A stretch of DNA of 64,000 nt from Forficula auricularia. Taxonomy: Eukaryota; Arthropoda; Insecta; Dermaptera; Forficulidae. The DNA lies in the NCBI GenBank assembly GCA_024734495.1, contig JALMQS010000817.1:124001-188000 (forward strand), written 5' to 3'. Under the pieces are notes generated by a model. That model saw only the letters and a program-made list of their open reading frames with translations. It was not told the origin of the DNA and made no database searches. Position numbers and translations under genes: made by a program. Positions 54,855 to 64,000 of this stretch are shown one piece after another (position 1 is the stretch's first letter; each line of letters starts with the position of its first letter).

Positions 54855-55300
54855 TATACGAGCTTTTCGTGCGTGCCTTCGGCACGACCTCTAAGCTCGG
54901 CCCTCCGGGCTGGTGCCCTGGTCGGTCCAAAAATTTTATTCCTCTTAAAACACCACACTCCAAATGTAAACCTGTAAACTCCCGAAAATATATAGTCTCT
55001 TAAAAGTTTCACCTCATTTCGTCCTAAGAATAACAAAATTTAGATTTTTAAAAAATTATAAAAAGTGGCAAATTATTAAAAAATAAACAAATAATATATA
55101 AAATATAAATCAACTAAGATGTGATTAATTTGTTTTTCTGTGCATAAAGAAAAGTGAATTGAATTTTTGAGTGGTGGCGGGGGGGGGGGGGGGAGGAATA
55201 ATTATCGAAAATATATTTAATGTTTCTTAATTTAAAATCAATTGGAGTCTTTCATTTCAAATTACAATTACAATTATATTTCAAATTTGCCGCAAATATT
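54855..55300. repeat. dispersed repeat with cgtgccttcggca hairpin (copy 2)
   Basis: It repeats the order of 41735-42490, including ccacactccaaatgta, the block gtggcaaattattaaa and a long G-run. Confidence 0.65.
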
Positions 55301-56510
55301 GGAACGCAGGATTTTTCTGAAAATTTTGCACCTTACATTTTCTTATTTAGTTCTATCTTTCTAAAATATTTTCAACATTCTGACGTTTCGGCTTCCATTG
55401 AAAAATCGTAGCAACTTTATTTTTATTTTTTTAAATAGAATACCCCGTATATTAATACGTTTTTAGAACCGCCATTTTATTAAAATACTTTTTTCTTAAT
55501 ATTGTACTATACCTATATCTATTGGTTTACGAGATAAAAAAATAATTTGTCTTAAATATGGTCCAAAACATGCCCTAATTAAGATTGAATAAATTAGTGC
55601 TCTCAATTCATGAAAAGTTGATATTTTGGTAATAGTTTAGACAGACACGAAGTATATAATTTACGCCGAGAAATCAACTCCATATTATACAGGGCGTGCT
55701 AAAATTACTATTATTTCCGTTATTCATAAATGGGGTCAAAAGTAAGTTTTTTCAAATGAGACCCTCTGTATATTACTCAATAAATTTAAAGACGATGAAA
55801 AATCCTAATACATGTTAATACATGTTAGAAAATTATTTTAATATTTTTTGAAAAGGAAAAATGAATTGAGCATCCGGCTGGATTCGAACCCGTGTCTCTC
55901 TCCTTTACGCGAGAATTTTAAAGTTTATAAGTTACTTATAAATAGTCAACAAACAGCCTTACTATAAGCTTCATATTTCCATGCTTACTTAAAATTAAAT
56001 TCATTAAAAAGTAATTTTTCACGAAAAAGCTGCTTTAATAAGAAAACTTTATGTTTTAAATATAAGGATATAATTTATCGTCTTAAAGCATTTATCTTCG
56101 TCTTTCAATTTATTGAGTAATATACAGGGTGTCTCATTTGAAAAAACGAACGTTGATTTCTCGGCTTAAATTAAATACTTCGTGTCTGTCTAAACTACCA
56201 CCAAAATTTCAACTTTTCATGAATTGAGAACACTAATTTATACAAGCTTAATTAGGGCGATACTTTGGACCATATTTAACGCAAATTATTTTTTATCTCG
56301 AAAACCGATAGAGAGAGTTATAGGACAATATTAACAAAAAAGTATTTTAATAAAAGGGAGGTTCTAAAAACGTGTTAATATACGGGGTGTTCTATTTCAA
56401 ATAATAAAGTTGTTACGCATTTTTGATGGAAGCCGAAACGTCGCAATGCTGAAAATATTTTAGATCGATAGAACAGGTAAGAAAATGGAAATTGCTAAAT
56501 TTTCAGAAAA
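55300..56510. repeat. large diverged inverted repeat (arms ~55300-55810 and ~56080-56510)
   Basis: Shared inverted blocks include gacgtttcggcttccat, atattaatacgtttttag, agacagacacgaagta and attactcaataaattt. The centre carries a tRNA-like patch. A single-arm relative lies at 57915-58150. Confidence 0.65.
55868..55935 (-). other. tRNA-like B-box patch, probably tRNA-derived repeat
   Basis: On the - strand GGGTTCGAATCCAGCCGG matches the internal B box, but the T-arm does not pair properly and no convincing D-arm or A box is placed upstream. It is a tRNA relic or SINE head rather than a working tRNA gene. Confidence 0.35.
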
Positions 56511-57914
56511 ATCCATTTCCATAAACGTCTACACTACCATCGACCATGAATCACCATGTTTGTATATATAACATTGAGGGCTCAGCAATTCTTGGCAATT
56601 GATGGCAATGTATTGCACAGATGATCAAAAAATGCTTTATCAGATTGTTAGTAATAATATATTTCTTGAAAAATAGGTAGATTTGCAAATGAAATTATAT
56701 TTGCTATACTATAAAAATTGTAAACGTAGACTTAGAAAATTTTTTTACACTGTTTTATTCAACTTATAATTTTGTCTGGTTCTCTGTTTGGGTCAATTTA
56801 CTTATGCGCTAAACGTTTTCATTTAGTTTAGTCATATTTAAGAATATTGAGATGTCAATAAATTCATCTGTCACATACATAATTATGCATCACTTATAAA
56901 AACTAGTAATTTTTTTTTTTTATTTGTAAAGATATAAAAACTTAAAAAATTCTAAAATTTTCGTGGCACCCCTACATACTTTCCGCGGCCCCCCTGTTAA
57001 GAATCGCTGAATAGCACTACAAAAAAAAAGAACCGAAAAAAATAATAGAATTAGACAGAGTTATATATTATTATAGCGATGCTTAACATATAATTAGTAA
57101 GTGTCAAATTATCATGATAATTAATAATTTTACTATTTCATATGGCAAACAATAAACGCTTAAAGAGTCATTCTTTCAATTAAGTGTTCGTTAACTGATT
57201 TTTAATGAAACCAGGAACAGATATAAAATTGTAAAATCTAGAGTGCTTGCCCTGGGCTAACAAAATTAATCTTTTTTTTTTCATTTGAGTAGAAAAAAGG
57301 GTTATACAATATAGGAAGAACACGTTCAGGCAAGTGGAAGGAAATTAGCCCATACTTATGTAGACAGGTATTTTTCATTTGAAACTAGTTTTCCATTAAT
57401 TAACTCTTCAGTATATAAGTTAAAAAAGAATATCCATTCATTTAAAGTTCCAATACGAAGATGAATCTGTTTTGGTTATATATAAAAGTAAAAAAAAAGA
57501 GCTATAAACCTACGCTTTTTGTTTTTCTTAAAAACCAAGCTACTGGACTAACATACAAGTTATATATGATTAATTTTCATTACGTAATACATTTTAGATT
57601 AAGATAAATATTAAGAATAATTAAGTGAATAAAAATGATATCTCAAAATTATATATACCTATATGATATAATCTTGTTGTTATTGTTTTTTGAATGATCC
57701 ATACATCTGATCTAAATAATGTAATTTTTACTGCTCATATGAGGCAAACTGCCTCAGAGCATTGTACAAATTTAAATAAATAAATAAATAATTCATCCAT
57801 AAAAAACAAAACATATACAAATAATTATTTTTTTAATTTTAAACAGGCTTTCATGGTCATGATAATATTCAATAACATTGTTTTAAAATAAATTGTAAAA
57901 AATTCTATCCACAA

Positions 57915-58150
57915 TATACAGGGTGATTCACGGTCGATGGTAGGTTAGATGTTTATGAAAAACTGAACTCAGGATTTTTCTGAAAAATTAGCACCTTACA
58001 TTTTCTTACCTTTTCTATCGATCTAAAATATTTTCAGCATTGCGACGTTTCCGCTTCCATCGAAAAGTCCTAGGAACTTTATTTTTTAACTGGAACACCC
58101 AGTATATTAACACGTTTTTAGGACGACCCTTTTATTATAATACTTTTTGT
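57915..58150. repeat. single-arm copy of the 55.3-56.5 kb repeat
   Basis: It shares cagcattgcgacgtttccgc, aacacccagtatattaacac and the ctgaaaaattagcacctta block with the arms of the larger inverted repeat. Confidence 0.6.
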
Positions 58151-58610
58151 TTGAATTTAAGCCGATTCCTCCATGTTCTCAGCAATGGTTACCAATAATA
58201 ATCCAAACGTCAAAAATCTAATGTAGAAAATGTTATTCCTCAAGTATTAGATGAAAATCAATCGCTATTTTTGATTTTAACTCGATTCCTCCATGTCTTC
58301 AGCAATGGTTACCGATAATAGCAGAAATGTCAAAAATCCAAAGTACAATTGTTATTCCTAAAGTATTAGATTTGAATCAATCGCTATTTTTGATTTTAAC
58401 TCGATTCCTCCATCTTTTCAGCAATGGTTACTAATAATAACGGAAACGTCAAAAATCCAAAGTACAATTGTTATTCCTCAAGTATTAGATGATAATCAAT
58501 CGCTATTTTTGATTTTAACTCGATTTCTCCATGTCTTCAGCAATGGCTACCGATAATAACTGAAACGTGAAAAATCCAAAGTAAAATTGTTATTCTTAAA
58601 GTATTAATTC
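58150..58610. repeat. satellite array, four units of ~119-120 bp
   Basis: The marker cgattcctcc (cgatttctcc in the last unit) occurs at 58163, 58283, 58402 and 58521. Each unit has cagcaatggttac, cgtcaaaaatc and aatcaatcgctatttttga. Confidence 0.8.
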
Positions 58611-59405
58611 AACCTAATTGAATACTACAATTTGTGACACTAATTGAGACCATGGGTTCCGTAGTCTTTACCTGAGGACCATTTGAAGTCGCGCTTGCCG
58701 CGAGACCGATTACAATACTTTCCCCATGCTTTGCTTTAGATAGAGTAAAAAAATTATTGATTGTTAAAATAAATACAAATCTTTTATAAAACAGTCTTTA
58801 AACGTTTAATTAAACCCAGAAATTTCGGTAGAATTTCTCCCTTTTCTTAATGGAAAATTTTCAACTAAGACTAGCTAATAAAATTATTAATAAAAAAATA
58901 TGTGTTTATTAATTGAAATTTTATTATTTCATCTGTACATTTTATAATTATTTATTTTTACTGTTCATTTAAATATAAAAAAATTAATCATGAAAAATAT
59001 TACAGTTATGTAAAATATGTATATATAATCAGGAAACAATTTCAGATAAAAAGCTAAAATATTGTGCATTGTAATGTAAAATTCATAGTTCCGTACCATT
59101 TTCAGCACATTAACTAAAACCTTTCAAGATTGGCATTTTGTACTCTCAGAAACCGTTTTTAGGTAAAAAGCAAAAATTTGGTGATTTGTACTATATTTGC
59201 GTACCATTTTTCAGCTCATTAACTAAAACCTTTCAAGATTGGCATTTTGTACTTTCATAAAACGTTTTCAGGTAAAAAGGTAAAATTTGGTGGATTGTAA
59301 GAAAGTTGCCTATCAATTTTCATCTCATTAACTAAAACCTTACAAGATTGATATTTTGTACTCTCAGGAACCGTTTTAAGGTAAAAGCAAATAAAAATTT
59401 TTTAA

Positions 59406-59842
59406 GAAAAAAATAAAACTGACTTCAAAAAAATTAAATGCAACAAATAAAATACACTAAAAGATATAAAATAATTATTATCTTATTTAGTTACAACTAA
59501 ACGACGAAATATTAACATGAAATTACTTTTTCAAGTCGGTGCCAAACAAACTATACCATAAGCGAGCGTACCCACCAAACGTACTAAGTAAGATCCGTCG
59601 AATTCGATTCATAAAATGTATATGTTTGCCACCAAACTAACTATACCTATAAGCGAGCATACTCTCCAAACGTACTAAGTAAGATCCGTCGAGTGCGACT
59701 TATAAAAGGTATATGTTTGGCACCGACTTAAAAAAGTAATTTCATATGTTAATATTTCGTCGTTTAGTTGTAACTAAACAAAATAATAATTGTTATACCT
59801 TTTTAGTGTATTTTTTTATTTGTTGGATTTAATTTTTTGATA
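59406..59842. mobile_element. related foldback with the loop sequence duplicated in tandem
   Basis: The arms match those at 53843-54252. The loop (59542-59718) holds two ~88-bp tandem copies of the conserved block (taagcgagcgtaccc, aaacgtactaagtaagatcc, aatgtatatgtttgc). Confidence 0.7.
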
Positions 59843-59869
59843 TGGTTTTTCAAAATTTTTTATTTTTTC

Positions 59870-60139
59870 TCTTTTAGTGATGTTATTAATAGTGATCCTA
59901 TCATCAGAACTTGACCAAATTAATATTATTGCACTATTCGTAAGATACCCCCTTTTTCAATAAAAAAAGAATAATCGAAATCGGTTCATAAACAAAAAGT
60001 TAGTCCTGAACAAACCTAACAAAAAGGTCTAATACTTACGAAAAAAATGGGACCAATCGAACGTAGACTGGACCCAATGCAAAAATAAATTTCAAAATCA
60101 AGTTTCACAATTGGCGAGTATAAAAAGGTAACATAGGCA

Positions 60140-60175
<36 letters not shown>

Positions 60176-60225
60176 CCACAGTCGAATAGAGAACCTCCTC
60201 CTTTTTTGAAGTCGGTTAAAAATAA
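59870..60225 (-). repeat. dispersed repeat, inverted copy, with a 33-base A-run
   Basis: It ends tttttgaagtcggtta like the 5.4-kb copy. The A-run at about 60139-60171 lies where the other copies have a short T/A tract. Confidence 0.55.
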
Positions 60226-60399
60226 TATGTATCTTATATATCGATATTTTATTTTTTACACAAATCGAAAATAGTAATATTTTTTCATTAGAAAATAAAT
60301 AATTCGAGAAATATTCTGAAAACTTAATTTTTTGCAAACTAATCCGCCACGTCTAAACTTGTCATGCGTGTCTCGACTCGTTTAGTAGTCTCAGTATTT

Positions 60400-61700
60400 A
60401 TCATTAAAAAAAAACGATTAAATATTGTAATTGGAAACTAAGCAAAACGGAGCATTCTAGAGCAATTGAGTACTAATACTATAATTCTTTAGAACATAGG
60501 TGTTTTCAAAGGCTTCACCTCATTCTAAGTTAATATAAATTATATTTTTGACTAAAACTCTATTAATTTTCCCATGAAATATTTATATCAAACGGAGATT
60601 AAAAAGAAATAAGCCTTTCGAAACTGTTAACAAATTTTCTAATAATCGAAAAAAAAATATTTCTTCTTAAGAAATTTTTTCATATTCATAGAAGATTTTT
60701 TATATACTTTTTATTTTTGAAAAAGAAAGTAACTAGCTAGGACAAATCATGAAGATCAAAAATATTTTTGTTGTGTTAAAGAAGAACAATTTGATATAGA
60801 CGCAATTTGGATAAGTTTCTACATTAATTTATATTTTATTTATTTCATGATTATTCTTAAAACATAGCTTATATCTAAAATGTTCACTATATGTATGAGA
60901 TTCTACATATATAATGTGGTTATAATAACCTGCTTACGAGTACTAGTAATTTTTGCTAAAGAGAAAAATATATTCGTTGTTCTGTGCAATTATTACTAAC
61001 ATTTCGTTAATGATAAATGCAAGAAATAATATTTAGGGTGCACATTCTTTTATTCTGATAGTATGCCCTGAATAGAGCTTTACATAGTAATAAAAATGAA
61101 GTAATGCAATTTTTCACTATTTCTTTGAAAATAACCAATCTATAAATAAATGTTAATTCGAAATCTAGGTGTTTTGAAATGTTTACTTTGAATTGCTTTT
61201 ACTGTTTATTGAAAACAATTTTCATTAAGATATAATTGGATTCCTTAATATTTAGACTTGCAGAAACTTCATTTGTGATTGGTCCATTAAATTTTTCAAA
61301 ATTGCAATCTGAAAAAAATCATAATAATTGAATATCCTTTTATGTAAAAACTTCTCCTTTTATTTAATGAGAGATGTTGCATTACAATGGAATGTTGTAA
61401 TCTAAAGATTTGACAGTTTTAATTAATGAAAATCTTAAAATGAAAGCGCTTCTTAGTCTAAAGGCAAAATTTTGTATTTAGTGTTCTTCTATTAAAAAAT
61501 AACACGATTAGGTGATAAAGTCACCTAATAAATAAGCTTTTCACCTAAAAAGTTCATTGGGGACTTTAAATTGAAGAATGGAACAAATGAAAATATAAAT
61601 TTTCATAATTTTTCTAACTGATATAACAAAGAATAATTACGACTATCAATGAGAATTGTTTTGACCTGCTTATTTGAAAGATGTTTTTATGTCAAGACTA
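60400..61700. other. no gene seen
   Basis: AT-rich sequence without recognisable structure or repeats from elsewhere in the window. Confidence 0.35.
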
Positions 61701-61713
61701 CTGCTGATTATGC

Positions 61714-61878
61714 TATTGAAGTCGTGGAGTCTTAAGTCTCGCCAAGAGAGAAAAAAAGATGTGATCCATGGCTACATTCCAACGTCATTTTGCGTATAGC
61801 CCGCTAGACATCCGTCCAGATATCTAGCGGGCTATACGTTGGGTGTAGCTAAGTGTCTCTCTTGGCACAGACTTCAAT
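61714..61878. mobile_element. foldback with a perfect 16-bp inner hairpin
   Basis: The outer ends attgaagtc/gacttcaat and gccaagagag/ctctcttggc are inverted. Inside, CGTATAGCCCGCTAGA (61793-61808) pairs perfectly with 61823-61838 around a 14-base loop. It could be a MITE or, less likely, a small-RNA precursor. Confidence 0.65.
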
Positions 61879-62181
61879 AATCGTAGTATAAATGATCATA
61901 TCTTTTTTTAACAGTCCACCAATTGATAGGTCTATTCTTTGGAAAAACTATCAAAAACATTTGTCATTATTTTCAAGTTAGATATATAAATTTTAGTATT
62001 TTTCGCAATATTTGACAAAAATTCCACGAGTTGATTCGTGATTGAATCGATAAAAGCATTCGGTTGAAATAAATATTATTAGCCACATAAGCTAATAAAA
62101 ATAAAGTATTTTTTGGTACTGACTGGAAATTGGCATGAGTTCCCTCCCCAAAATGGGAGGGAGCACCGCATTTAATTTTCA

Positions 62182-63545
62182 TCCCCATTAAAATATCCCC
62201 GACAAAGCATCCGACAAACATATCCAAGGATAAAACATCCTCCGACAAAATATCCTTGCTGAAGACGCCAAAGATCGAGTTAAAATCAAAAATACCGATT
62301 GATTCTCATCGTACTTGAGGAATAACCATTCTATATTGGAATTTTTGACGTTTCGGTTTTCTATTAGTATACGTGCGCAGAACATGAGAATCGAGTTAAA
62401 ATCAAAAATAGCGATTGATTCTCATCTAGTATAGAAGAATAACCATTCTATATTGGATTTGTGACGTTTCGGTTTTCATTGGTAACCGTTGCTGAAAGAC
62501 ATAGAGGAATCAGGTTAAAATCAAAAATACCGATGTATTCTCATCTAGTACTTGAAGAGCAGCAAGTGGTGAAGACTAAATTCTTTTAGTAATAACTCAA
62601 GTTTGAGTTGATTGTCTATAAAAGAATTTAGTCTTTTCTTCCAATTCATGATCCAGGAGTTGCCATTAATAAGATCAAAAACATCTAAAATGGAATGCAA
62701 TAAAGTTGTTCCTCTAGTATTAGATAAGAATCGATTGTTGTTTTTGATTTTAAGCCGATACCTTCATGTCTTTAGCAATGGTGCTTTAATAAGGTATATC
62801 CGAAACGTCATTATTTAATACTGAATGAGAATCAATCGACATTTTTGATTTTAACTCGATTCCTCCGAAAAATGGTCTAACAAAACCGAAACGTCACAAA
62901 TCCAATACCAATGGTCATTCTTCAAGTACTAGATGAGAATCAATCATATTTTGGTTTACCTTTCAATTCCTCTATGTCTTCAACAATGGTTACCAATAAA
63001 AACCGAAACGTCAAAAAATTCCGGCTATAGAATAGTTATTCCTCAAGTGCTAGATGAGAATCAGTATTTTGATTTAAGTCAACATGGACTGTGTGTTGAT
63101 TAGAAAAAAAAATGGAGGCCAGAAACACACAACTCGACGATTTGGCACTTTCGAGTTTTCAGTAATGATATTCGGTCTGGAAAAAATGAGGCCCGAAACA
63201 CACCACGCCCGACGATTGGTTGTTCGGTTTTCAATGTGTGTTTGATTAGAAAAAATGAACTAGCTTACCCCCGCCCGGACTAAACTTTCCGGGAGTTCGG
63301 GCCAGCCAACCGAACCGACTAAAAACCAGCCCGAAAAGGAGCTATACGAACCCAGCCGAGCCGAACTGAATATATATTAACCGAATCAGGTCGGTGCATT
63401 ACTCATAAGATTCACGCGGGGAAAGTTATTGTCGTAAGATATTTGTCCGAATGTTGTCGGGGATATTTTGTCGGGGAATCTTGTCGGGGGATATTTTGTC
63501 GGGGATATTTTGTCGGGGATGTTTTGTCTTAGTAATGGGGAGGAT
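62182..63545. mobile_element. Foldback-type composite element
   Basis: Left: sub-repeats of ccgacaaaatatcc (62195-62262), then satellite units in - orientation (62275-62570). Right: satellite units in + orientation (62690-63070), a GC-richer insert (63080-63410), then tandem gtcggggatatttt units (63460-63530). Satellite and sub-repeats are thus arranged as long inverted termini, as in Foldback/Galileo elements (known class). Confidence 0.5.
63460..63530 (+). repeat. minisatellite, gtcggggatatttt x ~5
   Basis: Five near-identical units of 16-19 bases, inverted with respect to the shorter array at 62195-62262. Confidence 0.8.
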
Positions 63546-63765
63546 GGAAGGTGTTAAAAATAAAATATGTCTAAGCCTAAGTATAAAATTAAAATTGAAT
63601 CATTGTCTCTTACCATTTTTATTAGTATTGAAATTTTAAAACATTCACATGTCCGTCAACCACATGTTGTTAAAAGTACGACAAAAAATCATTGGATATT
63701 CATCCCTAAATAGAATGACTTATTCTACTATTAATTTAGTAGACCAATTTATATTTTTCATAAAC

Positions 63766-63945
63766 TTATTTTTTAATGAATTCTATATCACCAATTGCCG
63801 AATATTCATCTTGCAAATGCATTAAAATTCGCAGCTTAAATAAATGATTAAATTCTTCTTCTTCTTCTTCATCTTCCTCATAGGCTTTTCGCTGTTCTTC
63901 CAATAAGAAAAAAGGAATAAAGACGTTAGTTTCTTGCTGCGACAT
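63766..63945 (-). CDS. small acidic ORF, 59 codons, unknown
   Basis: An ATG in good context (AAAGATGTCG) at 63945 opens 59 codons ending in TAA: MSQQETNVFIPFFLLEEQRK, then a run of Asp/Glu (codons 25-32), then FNHLFKLRILMHLQDEYSAI and GDIEFIKK. Composition is protein-like and higher in GC than its surroundings; the acidic run is partly a GAA/GAT repeat. It could be a small gene, the first exon of a gene extending left, or the start of a transposase. I do not recognise the family and give it no function. Confidence 0.4.
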   Translation of the reverse strand: MSQQETNVFIPFFLLEEQRKAYEEDEEEEEEFNHLFKLRILMHLQDEYSAIGDIEFIKK

Positions 63946-64000
63946 CTTTCCATCTTTTTTTCGCGGCCGCCAATCAATAAATTAAAATAAATAAAAATGT

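Larger units (their letters stand above)
54645..57009. mobile_element. possible hAT-like non-autonomous element, ~2.36 kb, with nested repeats
   Basis: The left end CAGCGGTTCTTAGCA and the right end TGTTAAGAATCGCTG are imperfect inverted copies of the CAG-type terminus seen in hAT elements. 'gcggcccc' blocks lie just inside both. An 8-bp target duplication cannot be confirmed (ccatagat against aatagcac). The interior holds the repeats at 54855-55300 and 55300-56510 and no transposase. Confidence 0.4.

Noticed and set aside
55868..55935. Functional tRNA gene on the - strand
   Set aside because: A B box is present, but the T-arm and D-arm do not fold and it lies in the middle of a repeat.
1..64000. 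CRISPR arrays, bacterial operons, rRNA genes
   Set aside because: Spliced genes and eukaryotic transposons fill the window. The tandem arrays here have no spacers of regular length, and no rRNA-like conserved block was seen.

Overview
The window is AT-rich, intron-containing animal DNA. Exons are short and bounded by GT/AG. Transposable elements, simple repeats and foldback (inverted-repeat) elements fill the introns and intergenic space. The mixture of jockey-like and R1-like retrotransposon debris, a mariner element and AT-rich satellites suggests an arthropod. A copepod such as a sea louse is my guess from general character, not something the sequence proves.

Only two host genes can be supported. 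(1) The 3' half of an ABCG-family half-transporter lies on the + strand (six coding exons, 707-12110). It covers the whole membrane domain and most resembles ABCG5 (sterolin-1); the ATP-binding half lies off the left edge. (2) A WD40 beta-propeller protein lies on the - strand (eight coding exons, 33478 down to 20102). Its C-terminus is secure, its start is not resolved, and I cannot name its subfamily. The two genes converge: their 3' ends face each other across about 8 kb of AT-rich DNA. A 59-codon acidic ORF starts near the right edge on the - strand. The rest is transposon-derived or without recognisable content.

Layout: 1-12.2 kb, ABCG gene. Its introns carry a foldback with a hammerhead-like motif (1.3-1.56 kb), a young 2.26-kb LTR element without genes (6.0-8.3 kb), two more hammerhead-bearing inverted-repeat elements (9.37-10.35 kb) and a dead reverse-transcriptase tail (10.9-11.6 kb). 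12.2-20.1 kb, AT-rich spacer with one hairpin and a minisatellite. 20.1-33.5 kb, WD40 gene; one intron contains a duplicated 1.4-kb block around an assembly gap. A 5'-truncated R1-like insertion with target-site duplication sits inside the gene at 23.07-23.66 kb. 33.9-37.0 kb, one retrotransposon fragment inserted into another, both inside a GC-rich repeat. 38-43.2 kb, dispersed repeats. 43.83-45.12 kb, broken mariner. 51.73-51.91 kb, conserved transposon-associated protein fragment. 53-60.2 kb, large foldbacks, a hAT-like terminal pair and a satellite. 61.7-63.5 kb, a perfect hairpin and a Foldback-type composite element.

The most unusual theme is a set of short motifs matching the minimal type-I hammerhead ribozyme core (CTGANGA, a short hairpin, then GAAA and a tiny helix III). 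They recur in at least five different inverted-repeat families, in several cases in both arms. Such minimal hammerheads are known from Penelope-like retroelements and animal retrozymes. No Penelope reverse transcriptase or GIY-YIG reading frame is visible here, so these look like non-autonomous derivatives.
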